Below, piece after piece: positions 62,766 to 64,000 of a DNA stretch of 64,000 nucleotides. A program made the translations under genes and the position numbers. The notes under the pieces are model-generated. The model saw only the letters and a program-made list of their open reading frames with translations, ran no database searches and was not told the DNA's origin. Origin of the DNA: Yponomeuta sedellus (Eukaryota > Arthropoda > Insecta > Lepidoptera > Yponomeutidae); the NCBI GenBank assembly GCA_934045075.1, contig OW203724.1, forward strand, positions 22,287,721-22,351,720, in the 5' to 3' direction. The first letter of the stretch is position 1, and each line of letters opens with the position of its first letter.

Positions 62766-62769
62766 GGCC

Positions 62770-63036
62770 AGCTCCTTATTACAACGAGAAACCCTTTAAT
62801 ATATTAAGGGCCTGTTTCACAATCTGCCAATAAAGTTCCGGATAAGCTATCCGCAACCAGGGCTGCCGATTGTTCTAAATTTGAAGCCATAAACAAACAC
62901 ACGCAATATAGGAATATTTATTTAAATTTAGAACAAACGGCAGCCCTGGTTGCGGATAGCTTATCTGGAACTTTATTTGCAGATTGTGAAACAGGCCCTT
63001 AATATTTTAAAGGGTTTCTCGTTGTATTAGGGAGCT
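62770..63036. mobile_element. Foldback MITE, arms ~110 bp
   Basis: AGCTCC...ACAACGAGAAACCC, then TTAAGGGCCTGTTTCACAAT, then GGATAAGCTATCCGCAACCA..GGGCTGCCG are mirrored on the right side. TTAA borders an inner GGGCCTG...CAGGCCC unit, so one element may sit in another. Confidence 0.8.
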
Positions 63037-63529
63037 CTAAAAAGTCAACTAAATGCAGTACTTACCCTTTTATCATGGCTTCACCATTTCTGCAAATTAT
63101 CATATTTGTCAACAGTGTCGTTGTATTTCGGATGGTACCAGTGTGCCTGCAACGATCTTGGATTAACTGCGTCATTCTACAATTTTTCTCCATTGACAGA
63201 TCGTTTTCATCAAATTGAATACATAGAAGACGCCAAATAGAATTATTTGATAATATTTATATTAATTCTCCATTGCGCAAAAGATATAATGTAGAAAGAG
63301 GGTGGTGGTGGAGGAAGGTGGACTGAAGATTGTTTTTGATTAAAATTTTAGACTACCTATCAAATACCTACCTACGTAAAATCGAGAGGGCAGGTAAATA
63401 TCTACTTTTGTAAATATTGATACAAAAATATTAGGAATAAGAGCTAAACCTGATCGGCCTCTTACAATAAAAAATCAAGTAAGTGATTCCGAAAAGGTCA
63501 AAACCCAACAGGGTTTTATACTTTTTGTT

Positions 63530-63800
63530 GCACTAACTAAGGACAATTTAAAAAAAGTATTTAGAGGCAAAAAATTCCACCGATGCTGGGACTCGAACCC
63601 GTGACCTCTGGCTAACCGTGCCAGCGCTCTCCCAACTGAGCGGCAAGTACCGGCATCAGCGGAATTTACAATATTCTCTGTATTATTTACAGGCAGAGAC
63701 ATCTGGCTGAAGTAATTTGCATCACTTGCAGCCCCGAGTACCTACTTTGCAGTTAGGTTTTTACATCGGAATGATATCGCTGTACCCACATGATTATCAA
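63530..63800 (-). repeat. tRNA-like repeat unit, minus strand
   Basis: Complement of the tRNA-like family (GGGACTCGAACCCGTGACCT, TGGCTAACCGTGCCAGCGC) with the long flank seen at 43880-44060 and 52020-52160. It ends at the window's right side. Confidence 0.7.
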
Positions 63801-64000
63801 CCCAACAGGGTTGTTAATAATTGTTGGGAGATGTGAGTGGAGTGTGGTGGTTTTGATTACTCAAAATATGAACACCATTGGTCGATTATACGTTGTATAA
63901 TATCAGTCACTTGTGATTACATTGGATTTAAAGTTAAGTATATTATTATACTAATATCACACAGCCGGTCATGATGGCGGGCGGAAAGGGAAGAGAGGCG

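Overview
The window looks like eukaryotic, AT-rich DNA from a moth or butterfly (Lepidoptera). The basis is two intron-containing genes of the insect pancreatic-lipase type on the minus strand, a very high load of insect transposons and SINE-like repeats, and no bacterial gene organisation. Species cannot be assigned from the sequence.

Host genes: two paralogous secreted lipases lie in tandem on the minus strand. Lipase 2 (58622 to 43623, seven coding exons, 366 aa) is complete, with Ser153/Asp178/His246 and an unusual low-complexity acidic tail. Lipase 1 (41572 to 12671, six coding exons found) has identical intron positions and phases. Its last exon was not found and is presumably beyond the left edge or lost. 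Decayed pieces of lipase exons lie at 12464-12530 and 47711-47860.

Polinton: intron 1 of lipase 1 holds a complete Polinton/Maverick (22107-41240) with 135-bp terminal inverted repeats, AG...CT ends and a 6-bp target duplication CACCTA on both sides. Without it that intron would be about 0.6 kb. The plus-strand block encodes a packaging ATPase, a DUF8207-like protein broken by one stop, a coiled-coil protein, an integrase with chromodomain, a PLA2-like protein, an adenain-type protease, the minor capsid (penton) protein, a 46-aa basic ORF, the major capsid protein and an exonuclease-like protein. The minus strand carries a protein-primed DNA polymerase B and two uncharacterised accessory genes. 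These two encode probable nuclear proteins with SUMO-interaction-like motifs, and part of one has been tandemly duplicated with the copy broken. A 5'-truncated LINE has inserted in the right arm.

Left 11 kb: a nest of DNA transposons. Two inverted mariner-type 5' ends flanked by TA (3737 and 10835) bracket a MULE. The MULE transposase gene is interrupted by a 1.29-kb mariner (5220-9287, TA duplication). That mariner is interrupted by a 2.77-kb TAA-flanked Harbinger-like element carrying a 47-bp satellite array and further SINEs.

The remainder (introns, 42-64 kb) is dispersed repeats: a SINE family whose head looks derived from 5S rRNA, tRNA-derived SINEs, LINE 3' fragments, several foldback/MITE elements, a dead pogo-like element, a THAP-domain relic and microsatellites.
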